DNA from: Inquilinus sp052113205
GTDB taxonomy: Bacteria > Pseudomonadota > Alphaproteobacteria > DSM-16000 > Inquilinaceae
Assembly (NCBI RefSeq): GCF_052113205.1
Contig: NZ_JBFRCU010000022.1
Span: forward strand, 1-64,000
Length of the DNA stretch: 64,000 nt
Direction of reading: 5' to 3'
Shown: piece by piece, positions 57,788 through 64,000 of the stretch
Position numbering within the stretch: the stretch's first letter is position 1
Layout of the letters: the number at the start of each line of letters is the position of its first letter
The notes under the pieces: generated by a model
Databases searched by the model: none
What the model was told of the DNA's origin: nothing
What the model saw: the letters and a program-made list of their open reading frames with translations, nothing else
Program-made: the position numbers and the translations under genes

Positions 57788-58574
57788 GGTGATGCGACAG
57801 GTCGGTCATCGTCGGGTTGTCACCGCACAACGGGCAGTCCGGGTCGCGCGGCAGGGCGATCTCGCGCAGCCGCGCCTCCAGCGCATCGTACAGCAGCAGG
57901 CGGCCGGACAGGCCCTCGCCGATGCCCAGGATCTCCTTGATCGTCTCGATCGCCTGCATCGACCCCAGCACGCCGGGCAGCGCGCCGAACACGCCGGCCT
58001 CCGAGCAGCTCGGCACCGTGCCCGGGTCGGGCGGCGCCGGGAACAGGCAGCGGTAGCAGGGGTGCGGGTCGCCGAGATGCGCCTTGAAGGTCGATAGCTG
58101 CGCCTCGAAGCGCAGCATCGCGGCCGAGACCAGCGGCCGCTGCGCCAGGTAGCAGGCATCGTTCAGCAGGTAGCGGGTGGCGAAGTTGTCGCTGCCGTCG
58201 ACCACGATGTCGAAGGCGGCCACCCGCTCCAGCGCCGAGGCCGCGGTCAGCCGCTCGGCGAAGCGCTCGACCATGACCTCGGGGTTCAGCGCCTGCAGCC
58301 GGGCGGTGGCGCTGTCGACCTTGAGCTGGCCCAGCGTGGTGGTGTCGTGCACCACCTGGCGCTGCAGGTTGGACAGCTCGACCAGGTCGTCGTCATACAG
58401 CCCGATGGTGCCGATCCCGGCGGCGGCGAGGTACAGCAGCAGGGGCGAGCCGAGGCCGCCGGCGCCGATCACCAGCACCCGGGCGGCCAGCAGCTTTTCC
58501 TGACCCTTGCCGCCGACCTCGGGCAGCAGGATGTGGCGCGCATAGCGCTTGATCTGGGCGTCGGTGAAGCTCAT
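57780..58574 (-). CDS. MoeB/ThiF/HesA-type adenylyltransferase
   Basis: The 264-residue E1-like adenylyltransferase. The ATP-binding loop is VLVIGAGGLGSPLLLYLAAA (about 30-50); the catalytic Arg lies in SNLQRQVVHD and the zinc site is CYRC (about 190) with CPLCG near the C-terminus. It activates the C-terminal Gly of a small sulfur carrier (MoaD or ThiS) with ATP, for later thiocarboxylation. No rhodanese domain is attached. No moaD or thiS gene lies beside it, so the carrier is unknown. The start MSFTDAQIKRYARHILLPEV at 58574 is standard; the stop overlaps the following DsrE-like gene's start by 8 bases. Confidence 0.9.
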   Translation of the reverse strand: MSFTDAQIKRYARHILLPEVGGKGQEKLLAARVLVIGAGGLGSPLLLYLAAAGIGTIGLYDDDLVELSNLQRQVVHDTTTLGQLKVDSATARLQALNPEVMVERFAERLTAASALERVAAFDIVVDGSDNFATRYLLNDACYLAQRPLVSAAMLRFEAQLSTFKAHLGDPHPCYRCLFPAPPDPGTVPSCSEAGVFGALPGVLGSMQAIETIKEILGIGEGLSGRLLLYDALEARLREIALPRDPDCPLCGDNPTMTDLSHHHG

Positions 58575-58737
58575 GGCCGGAGCATAGCCCCGCGCCCGCG
58601 GCCTGAACAGCCGGGGTAGCACGCTCGACCGCTTCGCTGCGCTGCGACGTGTCGCCCGGCTGGGACCTTGTGGCGCGTCGGGAAGTGCGTGGGCGATCGA
58701 TGGAATCGTGGCATATTCTTTCCGGGCCAAGAAATAA

Positions 58738-58762
58738 GGCAACCGGAGTCGGGTCGGTTGCC
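58738..58762. promoter_or_regulatory. Hairpin in the cioAB leader
   Basis: GGCAACCG (58738-58745) pairs with CGGTTGCC (58755-58762) across a 9-base loop, 15 bases before the cioA start. It may influence translation or be a protein site. The T-rich promoter-like stretch GCATATTCTTTCC lies just upstream at 58711-58723. Confidence 0.4.
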
Positions 58763-58776
58763 GACGGAGAATTGTC

Positions 58777-60168
58777 ATGGATCTCGATCCAGTCCTCCTG
58801 TCGCGGTTCCAGTTCGGCTTCGTCATGTCGTTCCACTTCCTGTTCCCGGCCTTCACCATCGGGGTGGCCAGCTGGCTGGCGGTGCTCGAGGCGCTGTGGC
58901 TGAAGACCGGGCGGGCCGAATTCCGCATCCTGTACAAGTTCTGGATCAAGATCTTCGCCGTCTCCTTCGGCGTCGGCGTGGTCACCGGCATCGTCATGAC
59001 CTACCAGTTCGGCACCAATTGGAGCGAGCTGTCGCGGATCGGCGGCAGCATCCTCGGGCCGCTGCTGGGCTACGAGGTGGTGATGGCCTTCTTCCTCGAG
59101 GCCGGCTTCCTCGGCATCATGCTGTTCGGCTGGGACAAGGTGCCGCGCGCGGTCCATCTCGCCGCCACCTGCGCCGTCGCGGTCGGCACCGCGACCTCCG
59201 CCTTCTGGATCCTGTCGGCAAACTCCTTCCTGCACACCCCCGCCGGCTACGAGGTCGTGAACGGCATATTGGAGCCGACCGACTGGCTGGCCATCGTGTT
59301 CAACCCGTCCTTCCCGATCCGCTTCCTGCACACCGTCACCGCCGCCTACCTGACCACCGCCTTCGTCATCATCGGCGTCTCGGCCTGGTACCTGCTGCGC
59401 GGCCGCGCCGTGCTCGAATCGCGCCAGGCCTTCTCGATGGGGCTGTGGCTGATCGCGGTGCTGACGCCGCTGCAGATCATCCTCGGCGACCAGTCGGGGC
59501 TGGAGGTGCGGGCGCACCAGCCGGCCAAGCTGGCGGCGATCGAGGCGCATTGGCAGACCGGCGGCGACGTGCCGCTGATCCTGTTCGCCTGGCCGGACCA
59601 GGCCGGCGAGAAGAACGACTTCACGATCGAGATCCCGCATATCGGCTCGCTGATCCTGACCCACAGCTGGGGCGGGTCGGTGCAGGGGCTGAAGGATTTC
59701 CCGCCCGACCAGCGGCCGCCGGTCGCGATCGTGTTCTGGACCTTCCGGATCATGGTCGGCCTCGGCTTCCTGATGCTCGGCGCCGGGCTGCTGGGACTGG
59801 TGCTGCGGGCGACCGGCCGGCTCTACGACAGCCGCTGGTTCCAGCGCATCATGGTGGCGATGATCCCGTCCGGCTTCGCCGCCGTGATTGCCGGCTGGTA
59901 CACCACCGAGATCGGGCGCCAGCCCTGGGTGGTGCAGGGCCTGCTGCGCACCGAGAACGCCCATTCGCCGGTCGGCGGCGGCAGCGTGCTGCTGTCGGTC
60001 GTCCTGTTCGTGCTGATCTACGCCATGCTGCTCGGCTCCGCCGTCTACTACATCGTCAAGCTGATCCGGATCGGGCCCGAGGCGCCGGAGGCGGACCGCG
60101 AGGAGACCGGCAAGACCCCGGCGCGGCCGTTCTCGCTGCCGGACGCATCCCTCGAGGCCGGGGAGTGA
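58777..60168 (+). CDS. cioA: Cyanide-insensitive (bd-type) quinol oxidase subunit I
   Basis: The 463-residue subunit I of a bd-type quinol oxidase with nine membrane segments. Heme ligands and the quinol site are seen in FGFVMSFHFLFPAFTIG (H20), VVTGIVMTYQFGTNW and the later SANSFLHTPAGYEV. The Q-loop (about residues 250-330) is short, as in the CIO subgroup. It oxidises quinol and reduces O2 to water without pumping protons. CGGAGA stands before the ATG. Subunit II follows 4 bases after its stop codon. Confidence 0.92.
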   Translation: MDLDPVLLSRFQFGFVMSFHFLFPAFTIGVASWLAVLEALWLKTGRAEFRILYKFWIKIFAVSFGVGVVTGIVMTYQFGTNWSELSRIGGSILGPLLGYEVVMAFFLEAGFLGIMLFGWDKVPRAVHLAATCAVAVGTATSAFWILSANSFLHTPAGYEVVNGILEPTDWLAIVFNPSFPIRFLHTVTAAYLTTAFVIIGVSAWYLLRGRAVLESRQAFSMGLWLIAVLTPLQIILGDQSGLEVRAHQPAKLAAIEAHWQTGGDVPLILFAWPDQAGEKNDFTIEIPHIGSLILTHSWGGSVQGLKDFPPDQRPPVAIVFWTFRIMVGLGFLMLGAGLLGLVLRATGRLYDSRWFQRIMVAMIPSGFAAVIAGWYTTEIGRQPWVVQGLLRTENAHSPVGGGSVLLSVVLFVLIYAMLLGSAVYYIVKLIRIGPEAPEADREETGKTPARPFSLPDASLEAGE

Positions 60169-60172
60169 CGCC

Positions 60173-61201
60173 ATGACACCGGATGTCTGGACCATCGCCA
60201 CCGTCCTGCCGCTGATCTGGGCCGCGATCGCCGCCGGCGGCGTGTTCATGTATGTGCTGATGGACGGGTTCGACCTCGGCGTCGGCATCCTCTTCCCCTG
60301 GGCGCATGGCGAGGAGGACCGCGACCTGATGATGAACTCGGTCGCGCCGATCTGGGACGGCAACGAGACCTGGCTGGTGCTCGGCGGCGTCATCCTGATG
60401 GCGGCCTTCCCGGCGGCCTTCGCGATCATCCTGCCGGCGGTGTACCTGCCGATCACCTTCATGGTGATGGGGCTGATCTTCCGCGGCGTCGCCTTCGAGT
60501 TCCGGTTCAAGGCCCATACCAGCAAATGGCTGTGGACCGTGGCCTTCGCCGGCGGCAGCCTGTTCGCCACCTTCTTCCAGGGCGTGGTGCTGGGCACCTT
60601 CGTCCAGGGCTTCCCGCTGGCTGGCGGGCACTATGCCGGCGGCGCCCTCCACTGGCTTTCGCCCTTCAGCCTGATGACCGGCGTGGCGCTGGTGTTCGGC
60701 TACGGCCTGATCGGCGCCGGCTGGCTGGTGATGAAGACCGAAGGCCCGCTGCAGGCCTGGGCCCGCCGCGCCATGGCCCGGCTGCTGCTCGCGGTGCTGT
60801 TCTTCATGGCCGTGGTCAGCCTGTGGGTGCCCCTGCTCGACCAGGCCATCAGCCAGCGCTGGTTCACCTGGCCCAACATCGCCTGGTTCGCGCCGGTGCC
60901 GATCCTGGTGGTGCTGTTCGCCTGGCGGCTGTGGCTGTCGCTGCAGCGCGGGTCCGACTACGGGCCGTTCCTGTACACCATGGCGCTGTTCGTGCTCGGC
61001 TACACCGGCTTGGCGATCAGCCTGTTCCCCAAGGTGGTGCCGCCCGACCTGACCCTCTGGGACGTCGCCGCGCCGGCCTCGTCGCAGCTGTTCCTGCTGG
61101 TCGGCGTGCTGTTCCTGATCCCGGTGATCCTGGTCTACACCACCTATTCCTACTGGGTGTTCCGCGGCAAGGTCCGCCCCGGCGAGGGCTATGATCACTG
61201 A
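60173..61201 (+). CDS. cioB: Cyanide-insensitive (bd-type) quinol oxidase subunit II
   Basis: A 342-residue membrane protein with about eight segments. Family signatures are MDGFDLGVGILFPWAHGEED, NEVAPIWDGNETWLVLGG-like motif and PITFMVMGLIFRGVAFEFR. It stabilises the heme subunit of the bd oxidase. GGGGAG precedes the ATG at 60173 and overlaps the end of cioA. No CydX-like small subunit is seen downstream before the next gene at 61267. Confidence 0.92.
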   Translation: MTPDVWTIATVLPLIWAAIAAGGVFMYVLMDGFDLGVGILFPWAHGEEDRDLMMNSVAPIWDGNETWLVLGGVILMAAFPAAFAIILPAVYLPITFMVMGLIFRGVAFEFRFKAHTSKWLWTVAFAGGSLFATFFQGVVLGTFVQGFPLAGGHYAGGALHWLSPFSLMTGVALVFGYGLIGAGWLVMKTEGPLQAWARRAMARLLLAVLFFMAVVSLWVPLLDQAISQRWFTWPNIAWFAPVPILVVLFAWRLWLSLQRGSDYGPFLYTMALFVLGYTGLAISLFPKVVPPDLTLWDVAAPASSQLFLLVGVLFLIPVILVYTTYSYWVFRGKVRPGEGYDH

Positions 61202-61266
61202 GCCATGGGCGCGGCAGGGCGATCCGGGGTAGTCTCCGCGCCAACACGCCTTTCAGGAGAATCGCC

Positions 61267-62556
61267 ATGGCCGGATCGGGCTACCGCAAGGACCGCATCG
61301 GCAACCACAAGCTGCACCCCGAGACGCTGATGCTCGGCTATGGCTACGACCCGACCCTGTCCGAGGGCGCGGTCAAGCAGCCGGTGTTCCTGACCTCGAC
61401 CTTCGTCTTCAAATCGGCCGAGGATGGGCGCGACTTCTTCGACTACACCGCCGGCCGGCGCGAGCCGAAGCCGGGCGTCGATGCCGGGCTGGTCTACACC
61501 CGCTTCAACCACCCCAACAGCGAGATCGTCGAGGACCGGCTGGCGATCTATGAGGGCGCCGAGGCGGCGGGCATCTTCTCCAGCGGCATGTCGGCGATCG
61601 CCACGACGCTGCTGGCCTTCGCCCGGCCGGGCGACGTGATCCTGCACAGCCAGCCGCTCTACGGCGGCACCGAGACCCTGATCGCGCGCACGCTGTCGCC
61701 GTTCCAGATCGGCGCGGTCGGCTTCCCGGACGGGGTCGACGGCGGCGTGATCCGCAAGGCGGCGGACGAGGCGGTGGCCAAGGGCCGGGTCTCGGTGATC
61801 CTGGTCGAATCGCCGTCGAACCCGCTCAACACCCTGGTCGATCTCGAGCTGGTGCGCGCCGTGGCCGACGAGATCGGGGCGAAGCAGGGCCACACCCCGG
61901 TGGTGGTCTGCGACAATACCCTGCTGGGCCCGATCTTCCAGAAGCCGATCCGGCACGGCACCGACATCGTGGTCTATTCCCTGACCAAATATGTCGGCGG
62001 CCACAGCGACCTGGTGGCCGGCGCGGTCCTCGGCCGGCGCGACCAGATCCGCCAGGTCAAGCTGCTGCGCGGCGCCATCGGCACCCAGCTCGACCCGCAT
62101 TCGGCCTGGATGATCGCGCGGTCGCTGGAGACGCTGTCGCTGCGCATGACCGCGGCCTGCCGCAACGCCGAGACCGTGACCCGGTTCCTGGCCGAGCATC
62201 CGCAGGTCGCCGCGGTCTACTACCCGGCGCTGCTGCCGGAGGGCAGCCCGGAGCGGGCGGTGTTCGACCGGCAATGCACCGGCGCCGGCACCACCTTCTC
62301 CTTCGACATCAAGGGCGGCGAGGCCGAGGCCTTCCGCTTCCTCAACGCGCTGCGCATCTTCAAGCTTGCGGTCAGCCTCGGCGGCACCGAATCCCTGGTC
62401 TGCCACCCGGCGACCACGGTGCATTCCGGCGTGCCGAAGGAAACGCGGGAGCGGATCGGCATCTCCGACGCCACCATCCGCGTCTCGATCGGCATCGAGC
62501 ATGTCGAGGACCTGGTCGCCGACCTGACCCAGGCCCTGGCCGCCAGCGCAGGCTGA
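61267..62556 (+). CDS. PLP enzyme of the cystathionine gamma-synthase family
   Basis: The 429-residue protein has the PLP lysine K241 in VYSLTKYVGGHSDLV and the family sequence VYTRFNHPNSEIVEDRLA, FSSGMSAIATT, VESPSNPLNTLVDL. It is related to methionine gamma-lyase and cystathionine gamma-synthase/lyase but has an extra insertion at about 55-75 (AGRREPKPGVDAG). Without a riboswitch or methionine gene nearby, the exact reaction (gamma-synthase, gamma-lyase or sulfhydrylase) cannot be told. AGGAGA lies before the ATG. It is a second enzyme of the family in the window beside metZ. Confidence 0.85.
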   Translation: MAGSGYRKDRIGNHKLHPETLMLGYGYDPTLSEGAVKQPVFLTSTFVFKSAEDGRDFFDYTAGRREPKPGVDAGLVYTRFNHPNSEIVEDRLAIYEGAEAAGIFSSGMSAIATTLLAFARPGDVILHSQPLYGGTETLIARTLSPFQIGAVGFPDGVDGGVIRKAADEAVAKGRVSVILVESPSNPLNTLVDLELVRAVADEIGAKQGHTPVVVCDNTLLGPIFQKPIRHGTDIVVYSLTKYVGGHSDLVAGAVLGRRDQIRQVKLLRGAIGTQLDPHSAWMIARSLETLSLRMTAACRNAETVTRFLAEHPQVAAVYYPALLPEGSPERAVFDRQCTGAGTTFSFDIKGGEAEAFRFLNALRIFKLAVSLGGTESLVCHPATTVHSGVPKETRERIGISDATIRVSIGIEHVEDLVADLTQALAASAG

Positions 62557-62635
62557 CCTCCGCCACGCGTCGGACGAGGTCCGATTGCCTCGCCCGCTCG
62601 CAAGATCTTTTCGGAACGCCGCGACCCGCTCTTCC

Positions 62636-63271
62636 TTAGTCCCCCCTCCCCTTGCGGGAGGGGGTTAGGGGGAGGGGTTTGGCGCTCGCCCCCGTCTGCA
62701 CACGAAGGCCGTCGACGAAGACATCCAGCAGCTTCAGCACGGTTCGCTGCCAGCCGGGCTGGTCGTGCATGTAGCACATGCCCACGAGCGCGCGCAGGAG
62801 GTCCTCGGCGCCGATATCGGGGCGGATCTCGCCGGCCGAGACGGCTTGGTCCAGCAGCGTGCCGACGGCTTTGGTCAGGCGATCGAATGTGTAGGCATAG
62901 AGCTCTGACCGGCCATGCGCGGCAAGCGCCAGCGCCGCCAGCATGCCCTTCTTCGTCGCGACCAGGTCGACATTGGATCTGAGCCAGGAGCGCAACGCAT
63001 CGACAGGCGCCGCCTCTCCCTTCAACTGCTCGGCCAATGCCCCGAGCTGCTCCACCTCGCGTCGATAGACAGCCTCGAACAAGGCGTCACGGGTCGGGAA
63101 GTGCCGGTACAGGGTGCCGATGCCGACCCCGGCCTGCCTTGCCACGGCCTCGAGGCTGGCTCCCGGTCCGCCGGCGCTGAACACGGCCTTCGCAGCTTCC
63201 AGCACGCGCTCGCGATTGCGAGCCGCGTCGGCGCGCGGCTTGCGGGTGGTCTTTGCCGAGTTCTCTTCCAT
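62636..63271 (-). CDS. TetR-family regulator with a repeat-coded tail
   Basis: A 211-residue TetR regulator with helix-turn-helix ASLEAVARQAGVGIGTLYRH (about 43-62), followed by the ligand-binding helices. It is divergent from a molybdenum hydroxylase operon and probably represses it. The last 13 residues, PLPLTPSRKGRGD, are encoded by a GC-rich palindromic repeat (62639-62677) that has replaced the normal end; the same peptide appears wherever this kind of repeat runs into a gene. The stop is at 62636-62638. GAGGA precedes the ATG at 63271. Confidence 0.88.
   Translation of the reverse strand: MEENSAKTTRKPRADAARNRERVLEAAKAVFSAGGPGASLEAVARQAGVGIGTLYRHFPTRDALFEAVYRREVEQLGALAEQLKGEAAPVDALRSWLRSNVDLVATKKGMLAALALAAHGRSELYAYTFDRLTKAVGTLLDQAVSAGEIRPDIGAEDLLRALVGMCYMHDQPGWQRTVLKLLDVFVDGLRVQTGASAKPLPLTPSRKGRGD
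62641..62680. repeat. GC-rich palindromic repeat within the 3' end of the TetR gene
   Basis: CCCCCTCCC (62642-62650) pairs with GGGAGGGGG (62655-62663), followed by GTTAGGGGGAGGGGTTTGGC. It supplies the TetR C-terminus. Similar in style to families A-C but with a distinct core. Confidence 0.75.
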
Positions 63272-63316
63272 ATTCCTCGTCCGGGCGCCCTTCCTGCTTG
63301 AAAAGCGGAGGGTGCC

Positions 63317-63337
63317 TCCGTATATTATCCGAACGGA
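63317..63337. promoter_or_regulatory. Candidate TetR operator between divergent genes
   Basis: TCCGT (63317-63321) and ACGGA (63333-63337) are inverted around an 11-base AT-rich spacer that contains TATTAT, a possible -10 element on either strand. It lies 46 bases before the TetR start, a usual place for an autoregulated operator. Confidence 0.5.
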
Positions 63338-63472
63338 CGCGCCTTCGAAACGCCCTGTCGATCAAGGCGGGGCGCCTAGTGTCCTCATAGCACGCGAAAC
63401 CGGCCGTTCCGGCCCCCCGCGCGTCTGGTGCGGCCGCCATGTCTTCGACGATATCACCGATCGGAGTCCTGC

Positions 63473-63970
63473 ATGAGTTTCTCGATCAGCCTCACCGTGA
63501 ATGGTGCGCGGCACGACATCGAGCTGGATGATCCGCGGGTCACCCTGCTCGATCTTCTGCGCGAACGCCTCGACCTGACCGGCACGAAGAAGGGCTGCGA
63601 CCGCGGCCAGTGCGGTGCCTGCACGGTGCTGGCCGACGGCCGCCGCATCAATTCGTGCCTGGCGCTCGCGGTCAGCCATGACGGGGCCGACATCCTCACG
63701 ATCGAGGGCGTCGCCCATGGCGACGAGCTTCATCCGGTCCAGGCGGCCTTCATCGCCCATGACGGCTTCCAGTGCGGCTTCTGCACGCCGGGGCAGATCA
63801 TGAGCGCCATCGGCCTGCTCGCGGAAGGCCAGGCCGGCGACGACCCCGAACGCATCCGCGAAGGCATGAGCGGCAATCTCTGCCGATGCGCGGCCTATGC
63901 CGGGATCACGGAAGCGGTGCTGGAAGCGCAGAGAAAGCTGGCCGAAGCCGGCCGGAGGGATGCCGCGTGA
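63473..63970 (+). CDS. (2Fe-2S)-binding subunit of a xanthine-dehydrogenase-family enzyme
   Basis: The 165-residue small subunit of a molybdenum hydroxylase. The plant-ferredoxin-type cluster uses C42, C47, C50 and C62 (KGCDRGQCGACTVL and the following SC). The second cluster, in the four-helix domain, uses C101, C104, C137 and C139 (CGFC, CRC). It relays electrons between the molybdenum site and FAD. GGAG stands before the ATG at 63473. The next subunit's GTG overlaps its stop by 4 bp. The substrate (aldehyde, purine or heterocycle) is not shown. Confidence 0.92.
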   Translation: MSFSISLTVNGARHDIELDDPRVTLLDLLRERLDLTGTKKGCDRGQCGACTVLADGRRINSCLALAVSHDGADILTIEGVAHGDELHPVQAAFIAHDGFQCGFCTPGQIMSAIGLLAEGQAGDDPERIREGMSGNLCRCAAYAGITEAVLEAQRKLAEAGRRDAA

Positions 63971-64000
63971 ACACCTTCGAATACGTCAGGCCCACCACGA
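63967..64000 (+). CDS. FAD-binding subunit of the same molybdenum hydroxylase (start only)
   Basis: Eleven codons beginning GTG at 63967, VNTFEYVRPTT, match the N-terminus of the FAD-binding (CoxM/YagS-like) subunit that normally follows the small subunit. The start overlaps the stop codon before it by 4 bp. The rest of the gene and presumably the large molybdenum subunit lie past the end of the window. Confidence 0.8.
   Translation, partial: MNTFEYVRPTT

Noticed and set aside
58393..60597. Minus-strand open frame of about 730 codons
   Set aside because: It is antisense to cioA and partly cioB and continues into the MoeB-like gene in the wrong frame; a low-stop artefact of GC-rich DNA.

Overview
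The window is about 64 kb of GC-rich DNA packed with genes on both strands. Gene content points to an alphaproteobacterium, probably Rhodospirillales; an Inquilinus- or Azospirillum-like organism is a guess. The evidence is a SAM-II riboswitch before metZ, a DmeR/DmeF cobalt-nickel exporter, RutR with reductive (PreT/PreA) uracil degradation, an etfBA pair, a CIO-type quinol oxidase, and many dispersed GC-rich palindromic repeats. It looks like ordinary chromosome: I see no phage, transposase, rRNA or CRISPR array. Seven ambiguous bases (N) and one probable frameshift suggest a draft assembly.

Layout. 1-8.6 kb: the tail of an AT-hook-like protein, an exported PRC-barrel protein, a four-gene minus-strand operon with 4-bp overlaps (GNAT, aldo/keto reductase with a GNAT-like tail, SpsF-type cytidylyltransferase, class-III aminotransferase) that looks like surface-sugar synthesis, then etfBA, a lipoprotein and a SCO protein. 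8.6-16.9 kb: AEC transporter, PAP2 phosphatase, TauD-like dioxygenase, the dmeR - 61-aa protein - dmeF metal operon with a candidate operator, an exported protein, a cyclophilin, an Lrp regulator and a frameshifted HtrA-like protease. 16.9-29.4 kb: a pyrimidine catabolism region with a RutR-like regulator, preT, preA, a carbamoyl-amidohydrolase and a four-gene ABC importer. A RutR-box-like site (TTGACCATTTGGTCAG) lies before preT, and a Phd/PIN toxin-antitoxin pair separates preT from preA.

29.5-37.5 kb holds three neighbouring RTX (calcium-binding nonapeptide) proteins on the minus strand, one with four 423-bp tandem units; no type I secretion genes are visible. 37.8-41.5 kb: an RhtA-like exporter divergent from an Lrp regulator, recR, tRNA-Gly(CCC) and a glutamine-synthetase-like enzyme. 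41.8-50.1 kb: an ACE-like M2 peptidase, then a serine hydrolase, AnmK, a Dpp-like ABC importer without ATPase, and a GNAT, which together suggest cell-wall fragment recycling. 50.1-64 kb: SAM-II riboswitch and metZ, an SH3 protein, an RND efflux pair, DsrE-like and MoeB-like genes overlapping by 8 bp, cioAB, a second Cys/Met-type PLP enzyme, and a TetR regulator divergent from a molybdenum hydroxylase operon that runs off the end.

Three families of palindromic repeats (A, B, C) recur in the intergenic gaps. A related repeat has become the 3' end of the last TetR gene, giving that protein a repeat-coded tail.
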